DNA of 64,000 bases from Proteles cristata cristata (GCA_017311185.1 JAESUZ010000962.1:465449-529448); one strand, 5' to 3'; positions 1-9,597 are shown, numbered from the stretch's first letter. Program-made: numbers and translations. The notes: generated by a model from the sequence alone, not told the origin.

Positions 1-19
1 AGGAGGTCTACAGCACAGC

Positions 20-633
20 TTGACTAACCAAGGCGTTAGACCAAGTTAATCTTGGTAACCTCATAGGCAAGGGGGAGAGATACAGTTTCGATAACTATTG
101 TGGGTTTGTGGCTTGTTAACAGTTCCTGAAGAATATTGACTAATGTCAACCTTAAGGGTGGTCCCTGGTGGCACATCAAGGAACTCTTTCACGGGCCCCA
201 CCTTGTTTAGTATCTTCATAGATGCTAGCATGCTCACCAACTTTGCAGATCACACAAAGTTTCAAGGAATTGCTGGCATGATGGCTGACACAAGGCAGTT
301 AATTTTAGCAAATTGGAAGGATGGGCCTGCATTGAAACGCTTAAATTTAATAGGGGTTAATCTAAAGTTCTATATTTAGGTTCTAAATCAATTGCACAAG
401 TACAAAATGTGGAAGATATGGCATGGCAGGAGTTCATGAGGAAAAAGGATCCAAGGAGTTTTAGTTAATTTTTAAGCTAATTTTAAGCTAATAATAGAAT
501 GTCAAACCATAATGCAGGAGTTAAGAAAGTTAATGTAATCTTAGATCACATCAATGGATAGTAGAGGCTTTTTAGATCATTGAAGATTATAATTTCCCTT
601 TTTCTGCATCGGTCAGACCACCTCTGTTCACCC
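20..633 (+). mobile_element. Ancient L3/CR1-type LINE relic (reverse-transcriptase segment)
   Basis: Decayed non-LTR retrotransposon. The frame open from 143 to 379 encodes a recognisable CR1/L3 reverse-transcriptase stretch: a TLFSIFI segment (residues 20-26), then L-T-N-F-A-D-H-T-K at residues 31-39, which corresponds to the F-A-D-D-T catalytic box of this family with the second Asp replaced by His. Downstream, about 495-630, the nucleotide sequence follows the family's 'aagctaatgtaatcttag' and 'ggtcagaccacctctg' blocks, but the frame is lost. The family's product copied its own RNA at the target site. This copy is dead: the active-site Asp is missing, there are stops from 380 on, and both ends are missing. 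L3 is a very old mammalian family, so this is among the oldest pieces here. The CR1/L3 assignment is from memory of the consensus. Confidence 0.8.
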
Positions 634-700
634 ATTCCTTCCTTCCTTCCTTCCTTCCTTCCTTCCTTCCTTCCTTCCTTCCTTCCTTCCTTCCTTCCTT
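634..700 (+). repeat. (TTCC)n microsatellite
   Basis: About 16 uninterrupted TTCC units inside the L3/CR1 relic. The complementary strand is (GGAA)n, an ETS-type core repeated. Sequence after the array can still be read weakly as the next L3 block, so the array seems to have expanded within the element. It is likely length-variable between animals. Confidence 0.98.
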
Positions 701-765
701 CAACATGTGTTCAGCACAGCTTGGGCAATAGTTTTTACTCCAGAACCACAGATCAAAAGTTTATA

Positions 766-1128
766 AAGTCAAATCCCTTCCAGGAAAGAGCAACCTGTCT
801 GGTGAGAGGAGTAGAGAAGTAAATCACTAACTACATACAGTACAGAGCAGGAGTGCCAGGGTGGAGTTAAGTCCCAAGAACCTGGAAGAAGAGGAGGTGA
901 GCCCCTTAGAGGAGGTGAGCCTGAGCAGAGTAGAAATTCAGCAGGTGGATGGTGAGGAAATGGCATGTAGGCAGAGGAAATAGCAGGAGTGAAGGTCCTC
1001 AGACAGGAACAGGCCTGGGGTGGGGGTGGGGGGTTCAGAATGGATAGATGACCAGTGCATCTGGAGCAGAGTGATCAAAGGGAAGTGCACAGGAGGTGAG
1101 CAATGCGGGAGGCTCTGAAGGACAGAGG
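766..1128 (-). mobile_element. L2 LINE fragment
   Basis: Reverse-oriented L2 3' portion: the text follows the reverse-complement L2 pattern of a tract of small purine-rich segments, 'gaggaggtgagcctgagcagag' and 'ctggagcagagtgatcaaagg'. It is highly diverged. The L2 piece at 2007-2430 may be the 5' continuation, the gap being filled by later insertions. Confidence 0.6.
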
Positions 1129-1129
1129 G

Positions 1130-1270
1130 TCTTAACCTTGACATCTCCCTGTTTAGAATCACCTGGGAGGCCATTCTCCAGACCAGCTAAATCAGAACCC
1201 CTGGAAACAGAACCTTAATGGCCCTTAATGTCTGTTAAGATTTCCTGGGTGATACAAATGTGCATCTGGG
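1130..1270. mobile_element. MER5-like hAT-Charlie MITE
   Basis: A 'ttagaatcacctgggaggcc' block at the left and a 'cctgggtgatacaaatgtgca' block at the right are the inverted ends typical of MER5A-type non-autonomous hAT elements. The middle (aaatcagaacccctgg) also fits. No transposase is encoded; such elements were moved by a partner enzyme. Confidence 0.7.
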
Positions 1271-1284
1271 CGGGGGGAATGGGA

Positions 1285-1414
1285 GTCACTAGTCAAGGAG
1301 TATGAAGTTTCAGTTACACAAAATGATTAAGTTCTAAAGATTAATACTGTACTGTACACTTAAAAAATTTGTTAAGAGGGTAAATCTCATGTTGAGTGTT
1401 CTTAGCACATTTTT
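1285..1414 (+). mobile_element. Old L1 (L1M) 3' end
   Basis: Ends with the L1M 3'-UTR phrases 'actgtacacttaaaaaattt', 'gttaagagggtaaatctcat' and 'gagtgttcttagcaca'. It is truncated, and the next SINE inserted at its 3' border. Confidence 0.75.
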
Positions 1415-1482
1415 TAAAAAAATGTTTTAAGTTTATTTATTTATTTTGGGAAAGAGAGAGAGAGAGAATGCAAGCAGGTGAG

Positions 1483-1519
<37 letters not shown>

Positions 1520-1646
1520 GAATCCCAAGAAGGCTCCACTGTTAGTGCAGAGCCTGATGTAGGGCTCAAACTCACAAACCGTGAGATCATGACCTAAGCC
1601 AAAATCAAGAGTCAGACACTCAACCAACTGAGCCACCCAGGCATCC
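1415..1646 (-). mobile_element. SINEC (felid tRNA-Lys SINE), reverse
   Basis: Reverse copy: T-rich tail, purine-rich (GAGA)n body, then the tRNA-like head 'tgagccacccaggcatccc'. Flanked by an imperfect duplication (CTTAGCACATTTTT at 1401-1414, CTTGGCACAATTTA at 1647-1660). Diverged head, so an older copy. Confidence 0.95.
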
Positions 1647-1660
1647 CTTGGCACAATTTA

Positions 1661-1706
1661 AAACAAACATACAGGAAAAAGAAAAGAAAAGAAAAAAGAA
1701 GGATGC
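1661..1706 (+). repeat. A-rich (AAAAG)n tract
   Basis: Irregular AAAAG/AAAAAG run directly after the SINE target-site duplication. Probably the decayed A-rich end of an older element. Confidence 0.8.
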
Positions 1707-1807
1707 CTACCCATCTGGGAAGGAGAATCACTATCGCGGGACTTTGTGTCCAGGCCTTCAGAGGAAGTTTGGCACATGGCTGTTGGAGGCCTTTAAAAAG
1801 AGGTTGA

Positions 1808-2006
1808 GGGGCTCCTGGGTGGCTCAGTCGGTTGAGTGTCCGAATCTTGATTTTGGCTCAGATCATCTTGATCCCTGGGTCATGGGATCGGCACCCACGA
1901 CAGGCTCCACACTGGGTGTGGAGCCTGCTTAAGATTCCCTCTCTCTTTGCCCCTCTCCCCAGCTAGCATGTGCGCGCTCTCTCTCTCTCTCTCAAATTAA
2001 AAAAAT
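1808..2006 (+). mobile_element. SINEC (felid tRNA-Lys SINE)
   Basis: Starts 'ggctcctgggtggctcagtc', contains an RNA polymerase III A box (TGGCTCAGTCGG), then the CT-rich segment (CTCT)n and a short A-rich tail. The B-box region has degenerated ('gggatcggcaccc'). No clear target-site duplication. Confidence 0.95.
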
Positions 2007-2430
2007 CACTCTAACCGCTGTATAGGGTGGCCACAAGAGGCCACGTCACTCCTTTAGAACGGATGAGGGTGGCTTGCACCAAGGTGACAGCTGTGGGCAT
2101 GGAGAGGATAGCTCTGGGGTCTATTTGAGGTTAAGGGCCTGTTGAACTTGCCAGTGGATTAGACGTAGTGGGTGAAGGATGGTCCAAGGATGCCACATAG
2201 ATTTGGGGCCTGAGCAAATGGCAGTGTCATTTACTGAGATGGGACAACTGGAGGATAGGCAGGTTGGGGTGTAAGGGGGAGGGGGATCTGAAGTTCTGGA
2301 GATCTGAAGCAAGCAGTTAATTCTGAGATGCTCTTTAGAACAGCACTGGAGATTTCCAGTAGGAGGCTGAAATGAGACTGGAAGTCAGGGGAGACTCCAG
2401 GAGAAGAGGCCCAACTTTGGGCTACACTGA
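2007..2430 (-). mobile_element. L2 LINE fragment
   Basis: Reverse-oriented L2: 'atcactctaaccgctgtata' matches the L2 'atcactctggctgctgtgtt' block, followed by 'gcagtgtcatttactgagat' and 'ggagatttccagtaggaggc', in the order expected for the antisense L2. The SINE at 1808-2006 inserted at its left side. Confidence 0.8.
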
Positions 2431-2714
2431 GGGTTTTTTAGAGCCATGGGGCCTTTTAAGGTGGTCTCTTGAGGAGGGGAGTGAGTAAGTTGTCTTTGGA
2501 GATGTTCAGGAAGAAGCCACCTGCCAGAGATTGAGCAAAAGGTTGGGCACAGCCAACCTTTCCAGCTGTGGAAAGCAGCCCCCCGCCAGCCTGCCTAGAG
2601 CAGAGTGCCATGCTGGGAGGCGAATGCAGAGAGGCAGTGAGGCCAGGGCTGTGGAGGTCCTTGGAGGCCACAAGGAGTTGGTTCCATCTAGCAGGAAACT
2701 GGGTGACTCTTTGA
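2431..2714. other. Unassigned, possible L2 debris
   Basis: No clear repeat. About 2635-2690 ('gaggtccttggaggccacaa') resembles the antisense L2 'gggccttgtaggccatgg' block, but out of order with the neighbouring L2. No coding signal. Confidence 0.4.
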
Positions 2715-2880
2715 AAGGAGCTTGGGATACAGAGATGGGTGTGCTACACCACTTGTTAGCTGTATGGCGCTGCTCCAGGTCCACCTCTCTGAGCGCCTCT
2801 GTTCCTTGCCTGCAGAGAAGCCGGTTAGGTATTTGGGCCATAACAACCTGCTCTGAGAGTTTAATGCCTTACTTGATCGT
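2715..2880 (+). mobile_element. MIR SINE relic
   Basis: Core phrases 'accacttgttagctgtatgg' and 'cacctctctgagcgcctctg' correspond to the MIR 'ccacttactagctgtgtgac' and 'aacctctctgagcctcagt' blocks. Old tRNA-derived core-SINE, degraded at both ends. Confidence 0.7.
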
Positions 2881-3900
2881 CTAATCAGCAATCCGCAACC
2901 TTCCTTTCTGCCAAAACGTTGTTCATATGCACAACGCACCCCTGGGTCTCTGAATGCCAAAGCCAAGCTCCAAGTTCCATACAGTTCCCTGTGTGTCTGC
3001 TCTTTCATTCACCAAAGCGGATCAGAGTGCCAGAGAGAATGGCACTGGAGGGAGGATGTGGAAGCTGCTCCAACTGATTGTAAAAGGTAAACCATTCAAT
3101 GGGGCTTTATTATTAGCAACTCCTGCCTCGGAACCTGCTTCCCTAGCGGTTTCCAACCCACAGCTGGAACTAGTGTCAGGACAGTGTTGCAAACCTCAGC
3201 TACAGCCCTTAGAGGATCAGAGTGGCCCAGTGAGCAGGGCGAGGCCTAAACAGCTCTGGTTTAGAAGAAAGTCAGCTGCAGCCTGCCGTATCGACCGGAG
3301 AATGACAGCTCCGTGGCAGGAGGCAAGCTGGGGGCGGCTGCAGGAATCCAGTCCTGCCGGGGTGAGCAACGGGCCTCGAGTAGTGGGCAGTGGGATGGGG
3401 AGGAAGGTCCAGGTGTTCCTGCCTCTTTCCTGCCAGCCTTGGCCTAGAAAGACATGGTGGCGTCGGTGTGGGGAGATCAGAGACCGAGGGGCGGGAGACA
3501 GCAACCCCCACCCCACCCACCCCATGGTGGGCGCTGTCACTTCCCAGAGAGGTGAGGAGGAGGAAACCACAGTCCAGAGCTCTCTGGAAGAATCCAAGGC
3601 TCTGCTTGGGGAGGGGGGAGGGGATGCAGGGAAGGACTTAAATAGGGTGGAAGGACAGACCCCCAGAGCTCCTTGGGCTGCTGCCCTGTCAAGCCCTTGA
3701 CTAAGAATTTGCTTTTTCCTTTCAAAGAGGGTGGAAGTCACTGTTTTCTTGTCTCAGTTGATGAACAGATTCTGGGTGGCAGGAGTCACCATAGAAACAG
3801 GTGCTATCTTAAGCAAATGAGCCTTATTAACCTTAAGAGTGGTGGAGTTTTCACAAGATTGCACATATAGGGTAGGAGGAGAGCTGAGTTTGGTTGGGGG
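2881..3900. other. Unique GC-rich stretch, no gene recognised
   Basis: No repeat family recognised. It holds the longest open frame of the window (2954-3700, 248 codons, + strand), but long frames are also open on the opposite strand over the same bases, the translation has no domain or repeat I recognise, and no convincing splice or translation context is seen. A G-rich run (about 3606-3625) lies inside. Confidence 0.6.
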
Positions 3901-3904
3901 AGGG

Positions 3905-3985
3905 CCACAGCGCTGGGTGTGGATATGCGCGTGTGTGTACATGCGGATGCATGTGTGTGGATGTATGTCTGCATGTGCTTTCGCA
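3905..3985 (+). repeat. GT-rich imperfect simple repeat
   Basis: Irregular TG/TATG/CATG units with alternating purine-pyrimidine runs, including 'gcgcgtgtgtgtacatgcgg'. Length-variable type of sequence. Confidence 0.9.
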
Positions 3986-4067
3986 AAACCGTTTCTCAGG
4001 GAGTGAGCTCATGCTCTGCCTTTTCCCTAAGAAATAAACACATCTCCCAAAGAAACTTTGATCTCCT

Positions 4068-4211
4068 TAGGAACTGGCCTCCAGGTAGCAGAGATCAAGA
4101 GCCCAGCCTCCACCCATAACTCTTTCCCCGACGGCTGTTTCTAGTCCCTGCGTTTACTGCATGTCAGGAACAGGTGCCTCCCTGGGGAACTGGCCACCAG
4201 TTAGCAGGGAC
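4068..4211 (+). repeat. Short imperfect direct repeat pair
   Basis: A 28-base unit beginning 'ggaactggcctccaggtagc' (about 4068-4095) recurs as 'ggaactggccaccagttagc' (about 4184-4211) with about five differences, 116 bases apart. It is not simple sequence and I do not recognise it as part of a known family. Confidence 0.75.
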
Positions 4212-4225
4212 CTCTGCTCCAGGAC

Positions 4226-4296
4226 ACAGTGTGGTGCAGTAATAGAAATAAGAATACCGACATCAGGTGGACCTGGGTCCATATGGCTGTTCTGTG
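4226..4296 (+). mobile_element. MIR relic, left part
   Basis: 'acagtgtggtgcagtaatag' followed by 'caggtggacctgggtccata' fits the MIR head. The element continues after the L1 insertion. Confidence 0.65.
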
Positions 4297-4502
4297 CTTT
4301 GTTTATTTATTTATTTAATATAGTTTATTGCCAAGTTGGTTTCCATATAACACCCAAGAGCCTTCCTCCATACCCTTCAGCCATTTTCCCCTCTCCACCA
4401 GCCCCCATCAACCCTCAGTTTGTCCTCAGTATTTAAGAGTCTCTTATGGTTTGCCTCCCTCCCTCTCCTTAACTATTGGTTTGCCCTTCCCCTCCCCCAT
4501 GG
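4297..4502 (-). mobile_element. Carnivore L1 3' end, reverse
   Basis: T-rich (TTTA)n start, then 'tttattgccaagttggtttcc', 'caaccctcagtttgtcctca' and 'ttaagagtctcttatggttt', the antisense 3'-UTR of the cat-type L1. It is 5'-truncated and inserted into a MIR; the duplicated target TGGCTGTTCTGTG / TGGCTATTCTGTG lies at 4284-4296 and 4503-4515. Confidence 0.93.
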
Positions 4503-4640
4503 TGGCTATTCTGTGATTCTGAACCAATGACCTGCCTTCATGAGCCCCAATCTGCAAAAGGCAGAAACACGGGGCTTGTGTGAGGCTCCAGTGAGATGAT
4601 GTATACTGACACAGAGGGTCTCCCAGTCCTCCCCCTGTGA
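4503..4640 (+). mobile_element. MIR relic, right part
   Basis: Continuation of the split MIR: 'ttcatgagccccaatctgca', 'aggctccagtgagatgatgt' fit the MIR 'cctcatctgtaaaatg' and 'gaggattaaatgagat' blocks. Confidence 0.65.
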
Positions 4641-4734
4641 AGAAGGGGATCTCCACCTCTCAAGCACAGCTGTGACCTCACGTAGACTTTCCAAACCAAG
4701 GCATCTTTCCTCAGCATTACCTCATTGTACAGGC

Positions 4735-4920
4735 GTCCACTCATACCTGCTGTGCTAGGTCCTGGGGGAGGTCAGGGGACATTAGGACAAAGAGCCTGCC
4801 TTCAGGGGGTTTACCATCATTTGGGACCAGGAGAAAGACTTAAAAACTAAGGAACAAAACCAGGAAGTACTGAATCAGGTAGAGAGAAGAGCTACACCAG
4901 CTCAAAGGGAGTGGGCGGGA
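4735..4920 (-). mobile_element. L2 LINE 3' end, reverse
   Basis: Antisense L2 3' end: 'tgctgtgctaggtcctgggg' and 'gagcctgccttcagggggtt' correspond to the L2 'gtgctaggcactgggg' and 'tccctgccctcatggagctt' blocks. Confidence 0.7.
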
Positions 4921-5424
4921 AGAGGGCAAGAAAGGGGGGTGGCCAGGGCTCGGACAGCCAGATAGGGCTGGGGTGGTCAGGGAGGAGATGGCCAAGAAAG
5001 AGGGGCATATATTTATCTCTTGAGGCAGAGTCGGCCAAATTCTGGACCGCTCCCACGTTGTGAAGGATAAACAATGAGCTGGCACCTTCCCACAGGATCT
5101 GGGAGCTGTGCATTTTGGCTCCAAGAAGCAAGTCTGCTGCCCTCTGCAGCCCCACCTTGGGCAGGACACTCGCCCTCCCCCATCCGGCTCCAATTCTGGG
5201 GAATGAACCTGAACAGTCATCCCAGGCTCTCTGAGAACTAGTCCCATGAGGCCCTGACATGTATACCCTGCAGCCTGAGGTGCCATTTGCCCAGGAGACA
5301 AGATGGAACCAGCCTGCCCTGGGAAGGGTATAGCACTGGGCACCTTTATTTTCCTTTGCCATGAGGAGTAAAGGTTCCCAACACATGCCTGAAGCTGGGA
5401 CAGGGTTGGCATCATTGCTGAGGG
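4921..5424. other. Unique stretch, nothing recognised
   Basis: GC-rich, no repeat or gene recognised. Overlapping frames on the minus strand (up to 191 codons) carry no recognisable domain. Confidence 0.55.
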
Positions 5425-5530
5425 ACCCTCCCCTCCCTCACAGATTCTAGATCTCTAGAGCTGGAAGGACCCTCCGATTTATGTGATCCCAATCCTCCTT
5501 ACAGATAAAGAAAAGGAGGCTCAAGGTCAC
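5425..5530 (-). mobile_element. MIR/core-SINE relic, reverse
   Basis: 'ctagagctggaaggaccctc' then 'agataaagaaaaggaggctc' and 'aaggtcacctaagct' follow the widespread 'gagctggaagggacc... gaggaaactgaggc... aaggtcacacagct' pattern of antisense MIR-like SINEs. Confidence 0.65.
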
Positions 5531-6595
5531 CTAAGCTTATTGTGCAGAATGTGGACCAGGTAAACGAGACTGTCCCTCTTGCTGAATGAGAGAAGCTGCC
5601 AACTGGCATGTGCCCTGCGGGCCTGGGGCACTCACTGGGTGACTGACTGGGTCCCCTGGGCTGCTCAGGTCTCCCCTCCTTTCCCTGTCCAAATCAAAAT
5701 TTGGCATTTCATGAGCTTCCCCTGGCCCCAGCCAAGGACTGCAACTGTAGAGGCTCTGGGTAAGATCTCCCAAAGTCGCTCCCCTACTGGCATAAAATTC
5801 CTTAATGGCAGGGAAAGCATTAGGCCACCATTGCAGGCAAGGCTGGAAGGGCTGCTTATTAGGGGAGAAGTCACGGGTTGGCTTAAGTGGCAGTAAACAA
5901 CGCTGGAGCATTGGTTGGGCCGCTCAGAGCAATCCAGGGCAGGGGGCCACTGGGCAGTGAAGGAAAATGAGATGGGAGAATAAAGAGAGGAGGGGGATCT
6001 GAACCTAGCTGTGCCTCCTCAAAAGTTTCTCCTACGCCAGCTGCCCCCAAATGTGACGGTGGTTCCCTTTCCCATGGGAGACGACATATAGACATTAATG
6101 CCATTTAAAGGAATTTTATTCTTCACAGTCCTAAGAGAAGGGGACACACCATACATGCCACGCCAGGCAAGGCCACTTGGGGAAACACTGGGGTCAGTCA
6201 GGAGGCAGAAGAAGCAAGAGACGAGCATGGCTCACAGTCCTTTACCTGTGGTTTTTACTGGAAGGAGTGGGCGAGCCAGGGGAGGGAGTTGGAGCACTTT
6301 TAGGATTAGAGAATTTGGATAATCTCAGTGGGCTCTGGGCTATGAGGGTGGTCTCTGGTCACCTGGTACCGGGCCCCAGGGCAGTTAGGACAGGGGGATA
6401 TGGGCTTGGTGTGTGATCGTTAGATGCAGGTTGCAGTTGGCAGTATGGGCTTTGCACTAGCTGGTCTGCATAATGGGTTTTTGCTGTCTCTAGGAATTAG
6501 CTAGCCCTGAGAAGGACAGTCTCTCCAGGATTAGCAAACCCTTGGGATACCAAAGTGTCATAAAATACAAGTGAAAACCCCGATTAACACACCTG
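5531..6595. other. Unique stretch, nothing recognised
   Basis: No repeat or exon identified. The segment is GC-balanced, with only short incidental frames. Confidence 0.5.
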
Positions 6596-6599
6596 GAGC

Positions 6600-6780
6600 C
6601 CACTGCTTTCCGAAAGCTGCTCTCTTTAAAAGTTCTGCTCAAATTCCAACTTCCTTACGACTCCAGGACCCCTCCCCTTGTCTGGCCTCCCACTTAGCAC
6701 TTAGTCTGTGCTGCACAATTTAGCACTGGCTTCCACGCTGTCTTGTTTCCTAGTTGTCCCAGGGCACTTGCCCTAGATTC
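6600..6780 (+). mobile_element. Possible L2 3' fragment
   Basis: 'aaaagttctgctcaaattcc' and 'gacccctccccttgtctgg' resemble the L2 'cagctcaaatgtcacttcc... ccttccctgacc' part. Strongly diverged. Confidence 0.45.
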
Positions 6781-7534
6781 CCAGCCCTGTGGGAAGACTG
6801 CTCGCCTTCCTCCTGCCCTGGAACATGTCTGGCCCTTTACCCGGAACACAGCCGTTCTTGGCATTAGCCCTTCCCAGCCACCATCCCAGCCAGAGTGCTC
6901 ACCCTGACCACCTCACCTTTCATGCTGTCATCTCCTGGCCAGGCTGTCAGAATACACTGCATCGTCCCACCACAGACAACAGCAAGATGCTCTGCTCCCA
7001 CTCCTCTGACCATTTGGACCCCGCAGCAGTCTGCCAGCAGCCACCTCCAGCAAACAGACACCCTCCACCAACTAAGCACACACCACTGACCGCCACTTCT
7101 GCTCACCACGGACGACTTTCTGCCACCTACACACCTCTTCTACTGCCACCCCCCTACCTGACGTATCCACTCCCCACTTCTCTCCCAAATCAATGTCCAC
7201 TCCATTTCCAAACTCTGCTGAAAGCCCACCATATCCCCTTCAGCATCACCCTGAACTGCTGCCAACCAGTTCACTGACTTTGAGTTGGATCATTCGTCCC
7301 CCTGGGTCCTGGTTTCCTCCCAGGGGAGATGAGGAGCTGGCCTGCATGGTCCCCTAAGCCCCTTGCAGTTCTAACCATCCGGGGCACTGGTATTCTCCAC
7401 AGAATGGCAGCATGTAGGCAAAGAATAGGGCTTTTGTGCTGGGCGTGTCCTTTCCACAGAGCCAGGGCAGAAGGCTGCCCGGAGGAAGGCTCCTCAGCTG
7501 CTGCTTATTGACCAAACCGTCCCTAGTTATGATA
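6781..7534. other. Pyrimidine/CA-rich unique stretch
   Basis: The + strand of 6850-7270 is C- and CA-rich, which keeps a 162-codon frame open without any recognisable domain. About 7285-7380 has the 'ccttgcagttctaaccatcc' ending typical of degraded core-SINE/L3 tails. No gene. Confidence 0.5.
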
Positions 7535-7690
7535 GCAAGAGACAGTTCCATTCAACTGAAGGACAATTTACTGAGCACTCCTTTGGAATCAAGATTCTGC
7601 TGGGTATCATGGGGGCTTTAAAAGGATAGAATTAAATTCCTGCCCTCAAGGAAGTCAGACTCAGTGGGGAAATGAGTTACACACATACAC
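7535..7690 (-). mobile_element. L2 LINE 3' end, reverse
   Basis: 'caatttactgagcactcctt', 'ttaaattcctgccctcaagg' and 'agtggggaaatgagttacac' match antisense L2 3'-end blocks (ttattgagcacc, tccctgccctcatgg). Confidence 0.75.
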
Positions 7691-7777
7691 ACTGTTTAGA
7701 ACTGCCAGAGGCATTGGGGAACTTATCATCAATATTTTCCAAGATTAAAGAGTCAACTTGAATCACTGCTTTTAATT

Positions 7778-7990
7778 TTTTTTAATGTTTATTTATTTTT
7801 GAGAGAGAGACAGAGGTGGAGACTGAGTGCAGGCAGGGGAGGGGCAGAGAGAGGGAGACACAAATCCAAAGCAGGCTCCAGGCTCTGAGCTGTCAGCACA
7901 GAGCCCGATGTGGGGCTCAAACGCACACACTGTGAGATCATGACCTGAGTGGAAGTCGGCCGCTTAACCAACAAGCCACCCAGGTGCCCC
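7778..7990 (-). mobile_element. SINEC (felid tRNA-Lys SINE), reverse
   Basis: Complete reverse copy from T-rich tail to 'aagccacccaggtgcccc'. A 20-base target-site duplication with two differences flanks it (7758-7777 and 7991-8010). Confidence 0.97.
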
Positions 7991-8019
7991 TTGAGTCATT
8001 GCTTTTAATTCTTGCTTTG

Positions 8020-8200
8020 GATTTGCCAGCACTCAACACTAAGTATCTGACAGTATGCCACTGTGAAGCCATCCATATATACCAAGTGTCCACATGGTGC
8101 AGGCACTGTACTGGGCACCTTGGGCTTGGAGAACCATCATACCTCAGGGATTTAGCCAATATTCTTCCAACTTCAAATATTCCCACCTTGTCCTCTTAAC
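8020..8200 (-). mobile_element. Possible L2/MIR debris
   Basis: 'ggtgcaggcactgtactggg' resembles the antisense L2 'tgtgccaggcactgtgctggg' block. The surroundings are too diverged to align by eye. Confidence 0.4.
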
Positions 8201-8520
8201 TATAGAAATGCTCAGAAATTTCCACATTTCAGCATACGAACTATACCTCCTAAAATGTCTTTGATACTTAGAAGGATAAAAAAATATTTTCAACATGTCT
8301 GTTGATTTAGGGTTCAGAAAATAAGATAAGTCCACTTATATTTTATACTAATAAACAGTATAAAGTGTTAATAAACCACTCAATAAATGTAAAGAGTTTC
8401 AGTAAAAAAATAAAAACTTTCACAGAGAGTATGAAGACTTAATATAGGGAAAGAGAACATAAGTTCACATATCAGTATTTCCAAATTAATTTTCCATTAA
8501 TTAATATGTGCTCTTTGTTG
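8201..8520. other. AT-rich stretch without recognised element
   Basis: AT-rich; several A/T runs and two tandem 'taataaac' motifs (about 8349-8376). No family recognised. Confidence 0.5.
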
Positions 8521-8537
8521 ACGAGGAAGGGATTTTT

Positions 8538-8763
8538 TTTTTAATTTTTTTTTTAATGTTTTATTTATTTCTAGGAGAGAGAGAGAGAGACAGCATGAGC
8601 AGGGGAGGGTCAGAGAGAGAGGGAGTCACAGACTGAAATAGGCTCCAGGTTCTGAGCTGGCAGTCAGCACAGAGCCCGATGCGGGGCTCGAACCCACGAA
8701 CCGCGAGATCATGACCTAAGCAAATGTCGGACGCTTAACCGACTAAGCCACCCAGGCGCCCCA
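8538..8763 (-). mobile_element. SINEC (felid tRNA-Lys SINE), reverse
   Basis: Full-length reverse copy with intact head ('cttaaccgactaagccaccc'). Exact 17-base target-site duplication ACGAGGAAGGGATTTTT at 8521-8537 and 8764-8780 marks a fairly recent insertion. Confidence 0.98.
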
Positions 8764-8780
8764 ACGAGGAAGGGATTTTT

Positions 8781-8947
8781 ACTGGAACTTGACAAAATGA
8801 TTTTTATTGGAACTTAAGGTTACTTTTAGATATTAATACAAGTTATTAAACTATAATTATCAAAAAGTATAGTACTGGTGGGAGAATATAGACACATCAG
8901 TGAGACTGAAGAGACAGATAGGAAACAATTTAAAACAGCATCTGATA
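8781..8947 (+). mobile_element. Old L1 (L1M) ORF2 part, segment 1
   Basis: Follows L1 ORF2 'gttattaaactataattatc', 'gtatagtactggtg' and 'atagacacatcagtgagact' phrases. It is the first of the segments of one old L1 split by later insertions. No open frame survives. Confidence 0.75.
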
Positions 8948-9168
8948 GGGGCGCCTGGGTGGCTCAGTCGGTTAAGCGTCCGACTTCAGCTCAGGTCATG
9001 ATCTCATGGTTTGTGGGTTCGAACCCTGCGTCGGGCTCTGTGCTGACAGCCAGCTCAGAGCCTGGAATCTGTTTCAGATTCTGTCTCTCTCTCTCCCTCT
9101 CTCTGACCCTCCCCTGCTCACGCTATCTCTCTCTCTCTCAGAAATTAAATAAATAAATAAATAAAATG
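8948..9168 (+). mobile_element. SINEC (felid tRNA-Lys SINE), near-intact
   Basis: Best-preserved SINE of the window: intact pol III A box (TGGCTCAGTCGG, about 8959) and a perfect B box (GGTTCGAACCC, about 9017), CT-rich segment, (AAAT)n tail. Exact target-site duplication AAACAGCATCTGATA at 8933-8947 and 9169-9183, inside the old L1. Confidence 0.98.
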
Positions 9169-9183
9169 AAACAGCATCTGATA

Positions 9184-9597
9184 AAGGAGTCCTCTCAAAA
9201 TCAAAGAGAAATGATCGATTATTTCATAAATGGTTTGGGGATGATTGGCTAATCATTTAGGGGCAGGAAATAGTTTCTTTCTCATACCATGATCAAAATA
9301 AATTCTAAATGAATTAAATATTTAAATGTTAAAAATTAGACCATAATAGAACTAAAAGAAGATATAGCTTCATATTCCTCCAATCTAAAGATAGGAAAAC
9401 CCTTAACATGTATTTGCAAAGGCAGAAGTGAAACGACTGACCAATTTGACCCATGAAACCTTCAAACTTCTGCAGATCAAAACCTCCATAGCCAAAATCA
9501 AAAGACAATAAACACAGTGAAAAAAAAGTAATATATAGGACAAAGGATTACTATCCACAATATACGAGGCACTTATAAATTAATAAGATCATAATTG
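9184..9597 (+). mobile_element. Old L1 (L1M) ORF2 part, segment 2
   Basis: Continues the L1: 'aatggtttggggatgattgg', 'aaataaattctaaatgaat', 'actaaaagaagatatagctt', 'aacttctgcagatcaaaacc', 'gacaaaggattactatccac', in ORF2 order. Riddled with stops. Confidence 0.85.

Noticed and set aside
2954..3700. 248-codon open frame on the + strand
   Set aside because: Antisense frames of 174 and 82 codons are open over the same bases, no domain is recognisable, and the amino-acid composition is that of translated GC-rich non-coding DNA.
8948..9040. tRNA-Lys-like sequence with intact A and B boxes
   Set aside because: It is the head of a SINE: CT-rich body, A-rich tail and target-site duplication follow, and the tRNA 3' half is missing.
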